Part shown: positions 1 to 8,811 of the stretch, in pieces
Layout: every line of letters begins with the position of its first letter
Numbering within the stretch: position 1 is the stretch's first letter
Assembly: GCF_048323755.1 (NCBI RefSeq)
Contig: NZ_JBLWFS010000010.1
Location: 79,100-143,099 of the forward strand
From: Alkalihalobacterium sp048323755
Lineage (GTDB): Bacteria > Bacillota > Bacilli > Bacillales > Bacillaceae_F
Direction: 5' to 3'
Length of the DNA: 64,000 nt
Program-made: the position numbers and the translations under genes
Notes under the pieces: model-generated
Database searches by the model: none
What the model was told of the DNA's origin: nothing
The model's input: the letters and a program-made list of their open reading frames with translations, nothing else

Positions 1-810
1 TTCACGAAAATCTTTTCTAAAGTGATCATCAGACTCATAAGATAGGGAAGATGTTGGATCTTTTTTAATTTTTGAAGCATAAATCATCGTGTAAATAATT
101 CCGACTAATGTAAAGAAAGCCCACATCGCGATACGAAATGGAGATCCACTTAGTACGGGAACATCAGCTAGTCCTTGTGCGATGGCAACCCCAAATGGAT
201 TCATCCAAGATGTCGCAAAACCGATTTGAGTCGCAACATATGTAATCATAATGCCTGTGATCGCATCATAACCTAAGGCAATCACGAGCGGAATGAGAAT
301 GAGAGCAAATGCAATCGCTTCTTCTCCCATACCAAAGACTGCTCCACCTAATGAAAATAAAGTGAACATCACAGGAATGATTAACATTTCTCTTCCTTTT
401 GTTCGTTTGATAACAGATAAAATCCCTTCTTCAACTGCCCCTGTTTTCATAATAACTCCAAATGAACCACCGATAATTAAAATGAAAGCAACGACGCCAA
501 TCGCCGATCCCCATTTACTACCAGAAACAAGTCCTTCAAAAAAATAATTTAAGAACCCTACACCACCACCCGGTTCAAATAAACGTACTCCATCTTTCAC
601 TGGATTTCCGTCTGGATCAACTACTACGGAGAAACTCTCAGGGTCTAATACTGTTCTTGTGGATTCAGTTCCTTGATACTCATATGTAATTTCTTTTGTA
701 CCAAATTCACCTAGTGGAATGAGGTAGGTTAGTAATGCGGCCGCTACCACTACGAAGAAGATAATGACAAAGGTATCAGGTGTTTGAAAACGCTTTCTAC
801 TTTTTGGCAT
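1..810 (-). CDS. YfcC family permease, N-terminal part (gene runs off the window)
   Basis: The first 270 codons read on the minus strand; the 3' end lies outside the window. It is a polytopic membrane protein of the YfcC family (related to C4-dicarboxylate, arginine/ornithine and AbgT-like carriers). What is seen: an N-terminal cytoplasmic stretch, a hydrophobic helix, an extracytoplasmic loop (about residues 35-85), then helices with the family-like segment FGMGEEAIAFALILIPL and the conserved ATQIGFATSWMNPFGVAIAQ. The start is ATG at 810, with the ribosome site AAGGAAGTGA about 10 bases upstream. The substrate cannot be read from the sequence; peptide-derived amino acids or dicarboxylates are guesses. 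It has no neighbour in the same direction here. Confidence 0.85.
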   Translation of the reverse strand, partial: MPKSRKRFQTPDTFVIIFFVVVAAALLTYLIPLGEFGTKEITYEYQGTESTRTVLDPESFSVVVDPDGNPVKDGVRLFEPGGGVGFLNYFFEGLVSGSKWGSAIGVVAFILIIGGSFGVIMKTGAVEEGILSVIKRTKGREMLIIPVMFTLFSLGGAVFGMGEEAIAFALILIPLVIALGYDAITGIMITYVATQIGFATSWMNPFGVAIAQGLADVPVLSGSPFRIAMWAFFTLVGIIYTMIYASKIKKDPTSSLSYESDDHFRKDFRE

Positions 811-1212
811 TTTCAAAAAATCACTTCCTTTCAAAAATAAATAAATTCTATATTAATATTGCAAGAGTTGTGCCAGAACGGCGAAAAGGGTCTTAATCAC
901 GAAATTGTCAGTTAATAGCAGTATTTGTATATGTTTAGGGTTTTTATTGGTTCTTTTAGGTCTTTGATTGGTTATATAGGTTGTTTGATAACCATTAAAT
1001 AAGAGAGTGGATTGCGATAAAAGTAAAAGAATAGATTAGTTTTAGAAAATTAACATAGCTCTTTGAATAGTACTTTTTCAAATCGGTTTCTTGGTCTATA
1101 ACCAAGAAGACCTATAATAGGTAATTTTCCACAATAAACTCTTTAATATTACAATATATGGTACTATTAAATTAACTTCACTTCTTAGTTGGAATAAACT
1201 TAATCGTGGTTG
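811..1212. other. Intergenic region upstream of the permease gene
   Basis: AT-rich non-coding DNA between the permease gene and the repeats at 1213-1350. It holds an 8-bp perfect inverted repeat (TTCTTGGT ctata ACCAAGAA, 1089-1107-ish) without a following T-run, so it is not an obvious terminator. No credible gene was seen in either strand. Confidence 0.5.
1089..1107. repeat. Short perfect inverted repeat
   Basis: TTCTTGGT and ACCAAGAA flank a 5-base loop. There is no poly-T tail. It could be an operator or a hairpin; it lies roughly 280 bases upstream of the permease start, so any link to that gene is a guess. Confidence 0.35.
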
Positions 1213-1350
1213 AGAGGAGAACATCAAAAGTGGAACCAAAAGCAAGAAACATGAACCGAAAGCCGAGAATGGAGTGCGGTAGAGGGAGAAATTAGGAGAA
1301 AGCGTGAATCAAAGGCACACAATGGCGATCAGTAGAGGGGAAAACAGGTT
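1213..1350. repeat. Degenerate tandem repeat, about 51-base unit (family R1)
   Basis: Two to three imperfect copies of a purine-rich unit. The shared core is GGTAGAGGGAGAAATTAGG followed by AGAAAGCGTGAA, seen near 1275-1305 and again, more diverged, near 1310-1345. The same unit recurs in the spacer at 30040-30154, more than 28 kb away, so this is a dispersed intergenic family and not a local duplication. It has no open frame of note. Confidence 0.6.
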
Positions 1351-1404
1351 CACAAAGATCTGCTGTCTCAGCAAAAACAAATGTGAAAGGAATAGTTTAA
1401 ATAA

Positions 1405-1608
1405 ATGCAATCAAAGAGAGCGTTATTTTCCCTTGTTTTAAGTTGCATCCTTTTTACCGGATGTTCAGTCGGGGAATACGAGTCGAAAAAACTGGAAACG
1501 ATTAGTGCATTAAAGGCAGATCAAGAGGGAGTTGTTTTTATATCTACTGACATGGGTGAAACGGAAAAATTCTTAGAAACAATACCTGATATTGAGTATA
1601 AGAATTAG
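1405..1608 (+). CDS. Small lipoprotein, 67 aa
   Basis: A short secreted lipoprotein. The N-terminus has Lys/Arg, a hydrophobic core and the lipobox FTGC, giving a predicted lipidated Cys at residue 20. The mature part is only about 47 residues, acidic and without cysteines. The start ATG at 1405 has only a weak upstream purine site (GAAAGGAATAG). The next gene (a SUKH protein) begins 85 bases downstream on the same strand. The family is not recognised; the signal peptide is what supports it as a real gene. Confidence 0.6.
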   Translation: MQSKRALFSLVLSCILFTGCSVGEYESKKLETISALKADQEGVVFISTDMGETEKFLETIPDIEYKN

Positions 1609-1693
1609 CTAGTTACTACAAGAGAAGCTCTTTTACTTCATCCAAAATAATATAATGACTAAGATCTTATTTAATTGTACATATGGAGGCACA

Positions 1694-2497
1694 ATGAAAA
1701 GCATTTGGCAGAAAGATAATTATTTTTACACGTTAGAGCCTTTAACACAAAATATAGTTACACAAGCAGAGGAAAGTCTAAAAGTAAAATTACCGAAGTC
1801 CTATATCCAACTCCTGAATAAACAGAATGGTGGTCACATCAAATACACTACTTACCCTACCAACGAACCAACCAATATGGGGGAAAACTATATTCATGTT
1901 GACCACCTGTTAGGTATTGGTGAAAAGGATAGTATACTAGACAGTCAGTATTTAATTCAGGAATGGGGGCTGCCTAAGGATATTGTCATTTTATCAGGTG
2001 AGGGTGAATCCTGGATTGCTTTTGATTACAGGAATACGAAAGAAGATCCACTGGTCATTTACATAGAATGTGAGAGCGAAGAGGACAAGGTGATCAAGCT
2101 TGCAAACTCGTTTGAAGAGTTTTTAAACGGATTAACTTTGCATGATGATAGTCACCAAGAGTTAATAGATGATATTAATGAAGAAAATCAAAAATCGTGG
2201 ACGACAGAAGCAATAGTTCAAGCATTGTCCTCCAATAATAATGAAGAAATCGTTCAAGCATTCAATTACCTGCACGCGCTTAAGAAGAAGCAATTGATAG
2301 AATTAAAATACATAACAATACTTGAAAACAAGATTATCGAACTACTTGGAAACAGTAATGAACAGATTAGAGAAATTGCTGCGCTATATGCTGTGCACTT
2401 TAATGAAAAACGATTATTTTCACCAGATTATATCGAACAAATTCTCAAAGTCCTTCGTGAAGATGAGAACTTAGCGGTTTACGTAGAAATGTTTTAA
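1694..2497 (+). CDS. SMI1/KNR4 (SUKH) family protein
   Basis: 267 aa. Residues about 10-145 match the SUKH superfamily: the N-terminal helix pattern with LPKSYIQLLNKQNGG, the middle HVDHLLGIGE, and the strand pair ILSGEGESWIAFDY followed by DPLVIYIE. SUKH proteins are often immunity proteins against polymorphic toxins, but stand-alone members without a toxin are common. The remaining C-terminal 110 residues are helical and may form a small HEAT-like repeat. ATG at 1694 is chosen because GGAGG lies 4 bases upstream; an in-frame ATG at 1655 has no such site. No toxin gene is visible beside it. Confidence 0.8.
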   Translation: MKSIWQKDNYFYTLEPLTQNIVTQAEESLKVKLPKSYIQLLNKQNGGHIKYTTYPTNEPTNMGENYIHVDHLLGIGEKDSILDSQYLIQEWGLPKDIVILSGEGESWIAFDYRNTKEDPLVIYIECESEEDKVIKLANSFEEFLNGLTLHDDSHQELIDDINEENQKSWTTEAIVQALSSNNNEEIVQAFNYLHALKKKQLIELKYITILENKIIELLGNSNEQIREIAALYAVHFNEKRLFSPDYIEQILKVLREDENLAVYVEMF

Positions 2498-2654
2498 TAA
2501 TCTATTTAGACCAAAGATTGCTGACTCTCCACTTGACGGTACTTCAATTGCTAATTAAGATGGAAGTATCTTACTTAGGAGGGTTTTGTTTGAATCACTT
2601 CTGTTTAGAACTGGTAGGCGCCTTTTCTATATAATAATAAAATGATAGAGGAGC

Positions 2655-3410
2655 GTGTTTACGGATATGAGTCTATACTTTTTTGAGGCATTTGAAAATT
2701 TAATTAGGTTAGCACCAGGTAGCGAGACATCAACTAAAAAAGCTATTTCTATGCTAGATGTAGATGTAAAAGATCACCTGAGAATACTAGATATTGGATG
2801 CGGTACAGGAAGTCATACAATGATTTTGGCGGAAATGTTTCCTGCAGCCGATATCACAGCCATTGATACGCATGAAGGATTTTTAAATGAACTAAAGAAA
2901 AAAGTGGTAAAAAATCGTCTTGAAAATCGAGTTGAAGTAAGGAATGTATCGATGTTTGAGCTAGATTTTCCTTTAGAACATTTCGATCTCATTTGGGCAG
3001 AAGGTACGATCTATATCGCTGGGTTTCAAAATGGCTTAAGAGACTGGAAAAAGTACCTTAAACCGGATGGGTATCTTGTTTGTAGTGAAATCTCTTGGCT
3101 AAATAACCATCCTTCTTTAGAGTGTAAAACGTTTTGGGAGACAGCGTATCAAGAGATGGATACGATTGTAAATAAAATAACACAAGTCGAACAAAACAAT
3201 TATCATTACCAATTTTCTTTTGGCCTTCCGAAAGAAGATTGGACAGTGCAATACTACAGTCCACTTGAAGCAAATCTCAATAAAATGGTGCAAAAATATC
3301 CACAAAACGAGGATGCTTTAAAAGTGGTGCAAATGTTGCGCGAAGAAATCGAACTGTACGATAAACATTCCGATGATTACAGCTATGTGTTCTATGGAAT
3401 GAGAAAATAA
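2655..3410 (+). CDS. Class I SAM-dependent methyltransferase
   Basis: About 250 aa. The Rossmann motif I reads ILDIGCGTGSHT (near residue 45), followed by the acidic residue of motif II (TAIDTHEG) and a motif IV-like FDLIWAEGTIY. These place it in the ubiE/methyltransferase-11 type family; the acceptor is unknown. Start is uncertain: GTG at 2655 sits 1 base after GAGGAG, while ATG at 2667 lies 13 bases after it. Neither spacing is ideal, and both give the full domain. It stands alone, with an intrinsic terminator just downstream. Confidence 0.8.
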   Translation: MFTDMSLYFFEAFENLIRLAPGSETSTKKAISMLDVDVKDHLRILDIGCGTGSHTMILAEMFPAADITAIDTHEGFLNELKKKVVKNRLENRVEVRNVSMFELDFPLEHFDLIWAEGTIYIAGFQNGLRDWKKYLKPDGYLVCSEISWLNNHPSLECKTFWETAYQEMDTIVNKITQVEQNNYHYQFSFGLPKEDWTVQYYSPLEANLNKMVQKYPQNEDALKVVQMLREEIELYDKHSDDYSYVFYGMRK

Positions 3411-3430
3411 TAAAGTAGATTAAGGACGAG

Positions 3431-3457
3431 AAGGGCTGACGCAATCGGCCCTTTTTT
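3431..3457 (+). terminator. Rho-independent terminator after the methyltransferase gene
   Basis: AAGGGCTGA pairs with TCGGCCCTT across a short loop and runs into a stretch of T residues. Confidence 0.8.
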
Positions 3458-3688
3458 ACATTCAATGATTAAAAATTAAGGAAACTCTATCGATAAAGAA
3501 TTAAAAATAAGTTGGACAAGAGCAATTCTGTAAACAGTTTAATTGAATTGATACCTATAGTGGTATAAGATGGGTTATATAAGTAACGGTATGAACATAA
3601 CATAACGCTGTTTATTAGCATTAAACAAAAATATTTAATTAACGATTACCCGTAATAATAGCTAAGTGAATTGGGAGGAGTATCTAGA

Positions 3689-4288
3689 ATGAGCGACTGG
3701 AATACACGTTTTAGTAGTGAAGAATATGTTTACGGAACAGAACCGAATGAATTTTTAAAAGAAATGCAGAAAAAGTTAAACCTTTCTGGCCAGGCTTTGG
3801 CAATTGCAGAAGGCGAAGGTCGTAATGCCGCCTTTTTAGCTGAACAAGGACTAAACGTTACGGCATGGGATTATGCGGAGTCAGGTTTACTTAAAACGAA
3901 AAAGTTAGCTGAAGCTAAAGGCGTATCAGTGAAGACGGAACTCGTTGACTTAAATGATGCCAAGTGGCAACCTAATCAATGGGATGAGATTGTTTGTGTT
4001 TTTGGACATTTTCCAGAAGAACTTCGAAAGAAAACACTTAAAGGTGTAAAAGAAGCAGTAAAGCCAGGAGGCTATTTTATTACCGAAGTTTATTCCCATT
4101 ATCAAATTCCTTATCAAAGTGGCGGTCCACAAACCGTTGAGCTTCTTTACGAACCAGATGAGTTTTTACGGTGCTTTTCAGATTGGCGTATTGTCCACTT
4201 TTTTATGGGAGAAGTTGTTCGACACGAGGGGAAGTTACATAATGGATTGTCGCATGTCATTCAGTTTGTTGGACAAAAACCAGAGTAG
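3689..4288 (+). CDS. Class I SAM-dependent methyltransferase, TehB-like
   Basis: 199 aa. Begins MSDWNTRFSSEEYVYGTEPN, an N-terminal signature of small Bacillus methyltransferases in the TehB/thiopurine-methyltransferase-like group. Motif I is AIAEGEGRNAAFLA, with the glycine-rich loop in the variant form EGEGRNA; motif II acidic residue is in VTAWDYAESGL; motif IV is DEIVCVFGHFP. Members are annotated as tellurite or general methyltransferases, but the true substrate is unknown. ATG at 3689 is chosen because GGGAGGAG lies 8 bases upstream; the in-frame TTG at 3671 is inside that ribosome site. Confidence 0.82.
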   Translation: MSDWNTRFSSEEYVYGTEPNEFLKEMQKKLNLSGQALAIAEGEGRNAAFLAEQGLNVTAWDYAESGLLKTKKLAEAKGVSVKTELVDLNDAKWQPNQWDEIVCVFGHFPEELRKKTLKGVKEAVKPGGYFITEVYSHYQIPYQSGGPQTVELLYEPDEFLRCFSDWRIVHFFMGEVVRHEGKLHNGLSHVIQFVGQKPE

Positions 4289-4439
4289 ATAACCGTATTT
4301 ATAATAAAACTTAATATTAATTTCGATCATTCATTACTATGGTGTTTTTTACGGAATATTGATCAGAAAAATGAACAATCCGAAACTTTCTTTCTACTTA
4401 TACACATTGTACGAAATCAAAAATGATAGGGGATAAGAA

Positions 4440-4871
4440 ATGGAGAAACTACAAAGATATCTTTTTATCTCTATTATTTTGATAGTTGCTGTCGGTATAG
4501 CCTCCATGTTGTGGAATGCATATGAAAACGAGCCGGAACTGACCATTCCAGAATGGGGGATGGTTCCTCATAATGATACCGACTATGCTTATGCAGTACT
4601 CATTTTAGATGAAAAGCATAAACAAGTGAAAACTTTAGATGAGGTAAAAGTGGGGAGTACGTCAATATTAGACCAATATGGGATTGCAGCAATACCTCAG
4701 CGTTTTCCTAACTTGTGGGAGCAACAAGAAAAATTACAGTTTCCCCTTGAACTGGAGCCTAATACCGAATACCATATTATCTTGTCTTCGAAGGACGATG
4801 ATTTTTTCGAACAGGTGGACGAATATGGAATCGATATGTACTTTAATGACTTTTGGTATAATGTCAACTGA
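4440..4871 (+). CDS. Membrane-anchored protein of unknown function, 143 aa
   Basis: One N-terminal transmembrane helix (about residues 8-25) followed by an acidic extracytoplasmic domain rich in Tyr, Asp and Glu. There are no cysteines and no recognisable motif. The ATG is preceded by AGGGGATAAG. It is followed by a strong terminator, so it is probably a single-gene unit. Family not recognised; the anchor and ribosome site support expression. Confidence 0.6.
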   Translation: MEKLQRYLFISIILIVAVGIASMLWNAYENEPELTIPEWGMVPHNDTDYAYAVLILDEKHKQVKTLDEVKVGSTSILDQYGIAAIPQRFPNLWEQQEKLQFPLELEPNTEYHIILSSKDDDFFEQVDEYGIDMYFNDFWYNVN

Positions 4872-4928
4872 TCTAAAATAGTTTTGACATACTACACATT
4901 CTTAATAGTATAATTAAAAATCTTTAAT

Positions 4929-4969
4929 AAAAAGACGACGAAAACCAATAAGGTCTTCGCAGTCTTTTT
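4929..4969 (+). terminator. Rho-independent terminator
   Basis: An 18-base stem (15 pairs) from AAAAAGAC...AACC to GGTCTTCG...GTCTTTTT with a 5-base loop. It lies 58 bases past the stop of the 143-aa gene. Confidence 0.8.
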
Positions 4970-5020
4970 GTTTGTATACCGATTTGTATGAACTTATTTT
5001 TTCTAATTATCGCTTAATAA

Positions 5021-5049
5021 TTGACAATGATTATCATTACAGATACGAT
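5021..5049 (+). promoter_or_regulatory. Sigma-A promoter with overlapping Fur box
   Basis: TTGACA (5021-5026) and TACGAT (5044-5049) are separated by exactly 17 bases. The 19-base stretch 5023-5041 (GACAATGATTATCATTACA) matches the classical Fur box in 16 or so positions and is centred between the two boxes. Fur with iron bound would block RNA polymerase here, so the siderophore genes downstream should be expressed when iron is scarce. Confidence 0.88.
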
Positions 5050-5150
5050 TGTACTGTACTAAAAACTGACTAAAGAATAGGTGAACGACACCTGTTATAA
5101 ATAAAGTGGCACGAGAAGGCGACTAATGCTTAACGTTTTTGGAGGTTCGT

Positions 5151-5942
5151 ATGTGTACTCAATTGATGTCATTGGAAGAACAGCAAAAATTGGCAGACTA
5201 CCGGGTTTGTTTTGAGGAAGAAAGCGCATCAATGTTAAACATTGATGTCATCGATCTGTTTGATAAGGAAAAGCTCCTATCTTTTTTAGAAGAAGTACAA
5301 GAGGAGTTACAAGCTCCAGACTTGATGGTCACGGGTTCTGCCTTTTCAAAACGATACAGTTACCTTATTATTGCCTCTGCGTTTTATTCGTTTTTAATGT
5401 TTAATAAAAAATTAAAGATGTCGCCTGAAAATTTAGCGATTTTATCTTCTACTTCTCAAGAGAAATGGTTACCTCGTCTTTTCTTTAATGATCAGACGGC
5501 TTACATACCTGAGACAAAAGAGGATCGTAAAACTTGCAGGGATGATTTAATTAAAGAGCTTTTCGTTGATCATTTAAGTCCTTTATGGGACAATATTTCA
5601 GAGCTTTGTAAAGTTCCAAAGCCCATTTTGTGGGAAAATACAGCGATTTATTTATTTTGGATTTTCGAGACGCTACTTAAGCGGGACGATCTTGCCCCAG
5701 AGTTAAGGGATATAATTCAACTTGATTTTGATTATTTTCTTTATGCGACCGAACATTCCATTTTTAAAGAATACAAAAGTCACCCAATCACTGGTTTCTA
5801 TTGTGATATGACAAGCCTGGGGGGACAAGCTGTTCGAATACGAAAAACATGCTGTCTCTATTATGCTCTTTCTGAGGAAGGGAAAATGTGTAAAGGCTGT
5901 CCACGAAGAGGAAGTTATCAGGCTTGTAACAATCTTGCCTAA
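5151..5942 (+). CDS. FhuF-like siderophore-iron reductase / [2Fe-2S] protein
   Basis: 263 aa. The C-terminus carries the FhuF-type iron-sulfur cluster signature, two adjacent cysteines then a Cys pair: TCCLYYALSEEGKMCKGC (CC-x11-C-x2-C). The preceding region is helical and Trp/Phe-rich as in FhuF and the C-terminal FhuF-like domain of siderophore synthetases. Known FhuF members reduce ferric iron in imported hydroxamate siderophores. First gene after the Fur-controlled promoter, which fits this job. ATG at 5151 has GGAGG 5 bases upstream; the in-frame TTG at 5139 overlaps that site and is rejected. One more Cys sits near the N-terminus. Confidence 0.8.
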   Translation: MCTQLMSLEEQQKLADYRVCFEEESASMLNIDVIDLFDKEKLLSFLEEVQEELQAPDLMVTGSAFSKRYSYLIIASAFYSFLMFNKKLKMSPENLAILSSTSQEKWLPRLFFNDQTAYIPETKEDRKTCRDDLIKELFVDHLSPLWDNISELCKVPKPILWENTAIYLFWIFETLLKRDDLAPELRDIIQLDFDYFLYATEHSIFKEYKSHPITGFYCDMTSLGGQAVRIRKTCCLYYALSEEGKMCKGCPRRGSYQACNNLA

Positions 5943-6042
5943 ATTCCCTTGAAACAAAAAGGATTCTGCTCCTTAAACTCGAATTCATTCATTAAACAGT
6001 GCTAGGGACGGTCAGCTTAGACATAAACATTAATAGGATTAC

Positions 6043-6076
6043 ATAACACAACAGCGGCTTATCGTTGTTGTGTTAT
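6043..6076 (+). promoter_or_regulatory. Intra-operon hairpin ahead of the siderophore synthetase gene
   Basis: ATAACACAACA (6043-6053) and TGTTGTGTTAT (6066-6076) form a perfect 11-bp stem with a 12-base loop, ending 34 bases before the iucA/iucC start. It lacks a T-run, so it is more likely an mRNA processing or stability element than a terminator. Confidence 0.5.
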
Positions 6077-6110
6077 TAGCAACCCTAAAAAGTAGAGTGG
6101 GAGTGGGTAA

Positions 6111-8054
6111 ATGTTACTTACTGAATTAAATTTAGAAACAAAAGAAATGAAAATCCATGATTTCATTGCAACTTCATATCCAGAGTTAGTGAATACATAT
6201 TTAACGATCGTACCTAAAGCGCGATTTATGATCATGGAGCGAATGATCAATGCCCTGTTAAGAGAAGGGTTTATTCAAAAAGATCAAGTCGAAACGCAGC
6301 TTTCACAGTCGAAGCCAATCGAATTAACTTTTCAAAAAGGCAAGATCATCATTCCAATCGCTGAGAAGTATAGTTATGATCGATATAGGCTTGGGGTAAA
6401 TGTTACATTTGTTGATCATAAGCAGGCAGTTACTGAGGTTTTACACCCGATCTTTTTAGTGGAACTATTGAAAGAATATATGGAAGAGCAAAACATCACG
6501 TATTCCAATTTAGAGGGATTCCAGCTAGAGCTCGCCGATAGTGTGGCTAATATGGGATTAGGGTTGTTATTTCAGGAAACGAAATATGAAGAGCTGAAAA
6601 CGATTAGTCAGAAAAACTACTGGCAAACGACGTTAGAGCTTATCAACGGCTTAGCAGTTACAGACCCAACTTTTGATCGGGCCTTATTTTTTGAGCAGTC
6701 TTGTGTGACAGGACACCAGCTTCACCCTTGTACGAAGTCCAAAGGTGGATTAACGATCGAAGAAGTTATGCAGTATTCTTCAGAGTTTGATCAAGTGGTT
6801 GAACTGTCTTTTGTGGCCCTTCATAAAGATGTCGTTTATGTAAATCCGCAGTTTGAACACCGACAAATGAACGAATTCTGGTCCAATGAATACCCGGCAC
6901 TCTATGAATGTTTTATTAATAGTTGTATAGAAAAAGGAGTAAATGCTGACGAATACGTCGTTTTACCTGTTCATCCGTGGCAGAAGGATCAAACATTACC
7001 GGAATTATATGCAAGTGAGTTAGAAAAGGGCGATATCTTTTTTATTGACAATTATAAGCTCCCAACAAAGCCGACGTTGTCAGTCCGTACGGTTGCACCG
7101 ATTTCTGTCGATAAAAAATACCACCTTAAATTACCGATCAACGTACAGATGACTAGTGCTGTCCGAACGATTTCTCCAAACTCTGTCCATAATGGTCCAG
7201 AGTTAACAGGCATTATAAAAACCATTTTAGAAAGAGAAGAATACTTCAACGGAACATTTGGCGTTGCAGGTGAAGACTTTGGCATACGTTTTAACTCCAC
7301 AATCGAAAATGACACCCAATCGTATCATCGAAATAAAAATTTATCACTGCTCATTCGTCCCAATCCGGAGTCGCTCGTCAATGAAGATCAAACTGTAATG
7401 GTCGCCTGTGGATTATACAGCCCGTCTCCTGTTTCAAACCGTTTAGTCGTGTATGAGATTGTCGATCAATTCAACTTGCGCCGTCCGTCCCATTCCTTAG
7501 AAGAGAATGTAAAATCCTTCTTTAAAAAATATATCGATGTCGTTCTTTCTGGAATTATTCCATTGATGACCCGCTATGGGATTGGCCTAGAAGGACATTT
7601 ACAAAATTCATTGATCGTGTTTAAAGACGATGAGCCTGTTAAAGCGTTGATTCGAGATTTAGGCGGTGTAAGGGTTTATAAAAAAAGATTAGAACAACAA
7701 GGGGTACCTGGTACCTTTTATCCTAATTCCGTTACGATTGGTGACGATTTTGTTGAAATGCAAAACAAGGTCATCCATACGGTGTTCCAAAGTCACATCG
7801 GTGAGCTTACGGCTCATTTAGCGAGACAATATCCGATTGATGAGCAAGAGCTTTGGGATGTTGTAAGAGAAGTGTGCATCGACATTTTCATCGAACTTAA
7901 ACAGGATAATACCTTACGAGAAGATATAGAAATGGATATGGCGGCGTTGCTTGGCCAAACGGTGGAAACAAAGGCATTAACCATTATGCGGTTAAAAGAT
8001 GATGTGACCGATTATGCCTATATCGGTGTACCTAATCCGTTGTATAGAAGATAA
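6111..8054 (+). CDS. IucA/IucC family NRPS-independent siderophore synthetase
   Basis: 647 aa, normal length for the family (about 580-650). These enzymes use ATP to join citrate or a citrate derivative to a polyamine or hydroxylated amine. Motifs seen: the ATP-binding segment HPCTKSKGGL near residue 205, HPWQ in the middle (VLPVHPWQKDQ), the citrate-site region KLPINVQMTSAVRTISPNS, and the C-terminal FhuF-like domain with RNKNLSLLIRPNPES, GIGLEGHLQNSLIV and IRDLGGVRVYKK. Only one synthetase is present, so the full pathway needs partner genes elsewhere. The hydroxamate or catecholate class cannot be decided. Second gene of the Fur-controlled unit, 168 bases after the FhuF-like gene. Confidence 0.92.
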   Translation: MLLTELNLETKEMKIHDFIATSYPELVNTYLTIVPKARFMIMERMINALLREGFIQKDQVETQLSQSKPIELTFQKGKIIIPIAEKYSYDRYRLGVNVTFVDHKQAVTEVLHPIFLVELLKEYMEEQNITYSNLEGFQLELADSVANMGLGLLFQETKYEELKTISQKNYWQTTLELINGLAVTDPTFDRALFFEQSCVTGHQLHPCTKSKGGLTIEEVMQYSSEFDQVVELSFVALHKDVVYVNPQFEHRQMNEFWSNEYPALYECFINSCIEKGVNADEYVVLPVHPWQKDQTLPELYASELEKGDIFFIDNYKLPTKPTLSVRTVAPISVDKKYHLKLPINVQMTSAVRTISPNSVHNGPELTGIIKTILEREEYFNGTFGVAGEDFGIRFNSTIENDTQSYHRNKNLSLLIRPNPESLVNEDQTVMVACGLYSPSPVSNRLVVYEIVDQFNLRRPSHSLEENVKSFFKKYIDVVLSGIIPLMTRYGIGLEGHLQNSLIVFKDDEPVKALIRDLGGVRVYKKRLEQQGVPGTFYPNSVTIGDDFVEMQNKVIHTVFQSHIGELTAHLARQYPIDEQELWDVVREVCIDIFIELKQDNTLREDIEMDMAALLGQTVETKALTIMRLKDDVTDYAYIGVPNPLYRR

Positions 8055-8152
8055 AGGTTTAATATAAGAAATTAAGGGCAATAAAATAAGGGTATCGAAT
8101 AGAAAGTGTTCGGTACGTCAATAATGTTGTTGTTAAAAATGGAGGGATTTTC

Positions 8153-8548
8153 ATGGCATTAACGTTTAAACAAATGGTGGGAACGGCTAAAGAAAATGTT
8201 TCTGGCATTTCTTCAGCTGACGCACGCGAAAAGATGAATCAAAACCCAAATACACTGGTCATTGATGTTCAGGACGCAGCAGATGCAGGTGCTTGTGGTT
8301 TAATTCCAAGCAGCATGAACATTTCACTAGGAATGTTACCGATCCGAGCAGATCTTGAGTTACCAGAACACCTAAGAGCATCTGAATTAGCAGATCGTAG
8401 TCGTCCAGTCATCGTCACGTGCGGGGCAGGCGGTCAAGCCGCTCTTGGCGCCTATCTTTTAAAGCAAATGGGCTTTGAAGATGTAGCCTACATAGAAGGT
8501 GGAACGACAGCTTGGAAAAATGAAGGGTTTGAAGTAGAGAACGCTTAA
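8153..8548 (+). CDS. Rhodanese-like sulfurtransferase domain protein
   Basis: 131 aa, a single rhodanese domain. The active-site loop is VIVTCGAGGQAALGAYLL (Cys near residue 90), followed by the typical tail MGFEDVAYIEGGTTAWKNEG. The loop has Gln where many rhodaneses have the Arg that closes the sulfur cradle. An additional Cys lies in ACGLIPSSMN. The gene follows the siderophore synthetase by about 100 bases with no terminator between, and has its own GGAGG site. Its role in iron uptake is unclear; it may donate sulfur for iron-sulfur repair under iron starvation, which is inference. Confidence 0.82.
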   Translation: MALTFKQMVGTAKENVSGISSADAREKMNQNPNTLVIDVQDAADAGACGLIPSSMNISLGMLPIRADLELPEHLRASELADRSRPVIVTCGAGGQAALGAYLLKQMGFEDVAYIEGGTTAWKNEGFEVENA

Positions 8549-8585
8549 TCATAAGGTATTGAGGTCTATTTTCTTAACAACAAGT

Positions 8586-8630
8586 AAAAAAATGACGATC
8601 GACCAGTTAAGGTTTGATCGTTATTTTTTT
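8586..8630 (+). terminator. Rho-independent terminator of the siderophore operon
   Basis: AAAAAAATGACGATCGACC pairs imperfectly with GGTTTGATCGTTATTTTTTT, giving a long A-T-flanked stem and a T-run on the plus strand. Confidence 0.82.
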
Positions 8631-8811
8631 GCCTATTTTTGGCTTAATCTGGAATGAAATTAGCACTAGAGTAGGAAAATATAAGGGCCTTAGAGAGGAA
8701 GCTTTTATATCATGAAACGTTGTTGAAGAGTTACTCATCTACCTAGAAACGATGAGATATAATTAGAAAGCCACTCAACTATATCCATGAAATAATGAAG
8801 GAGGTAAAAAT

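Noticed and set aside
293..547. 84-aa plus-strand frame
   Set aside because: Antisense to the permease gene, with low-complexity composition expected from reverse reading of membrane segments.
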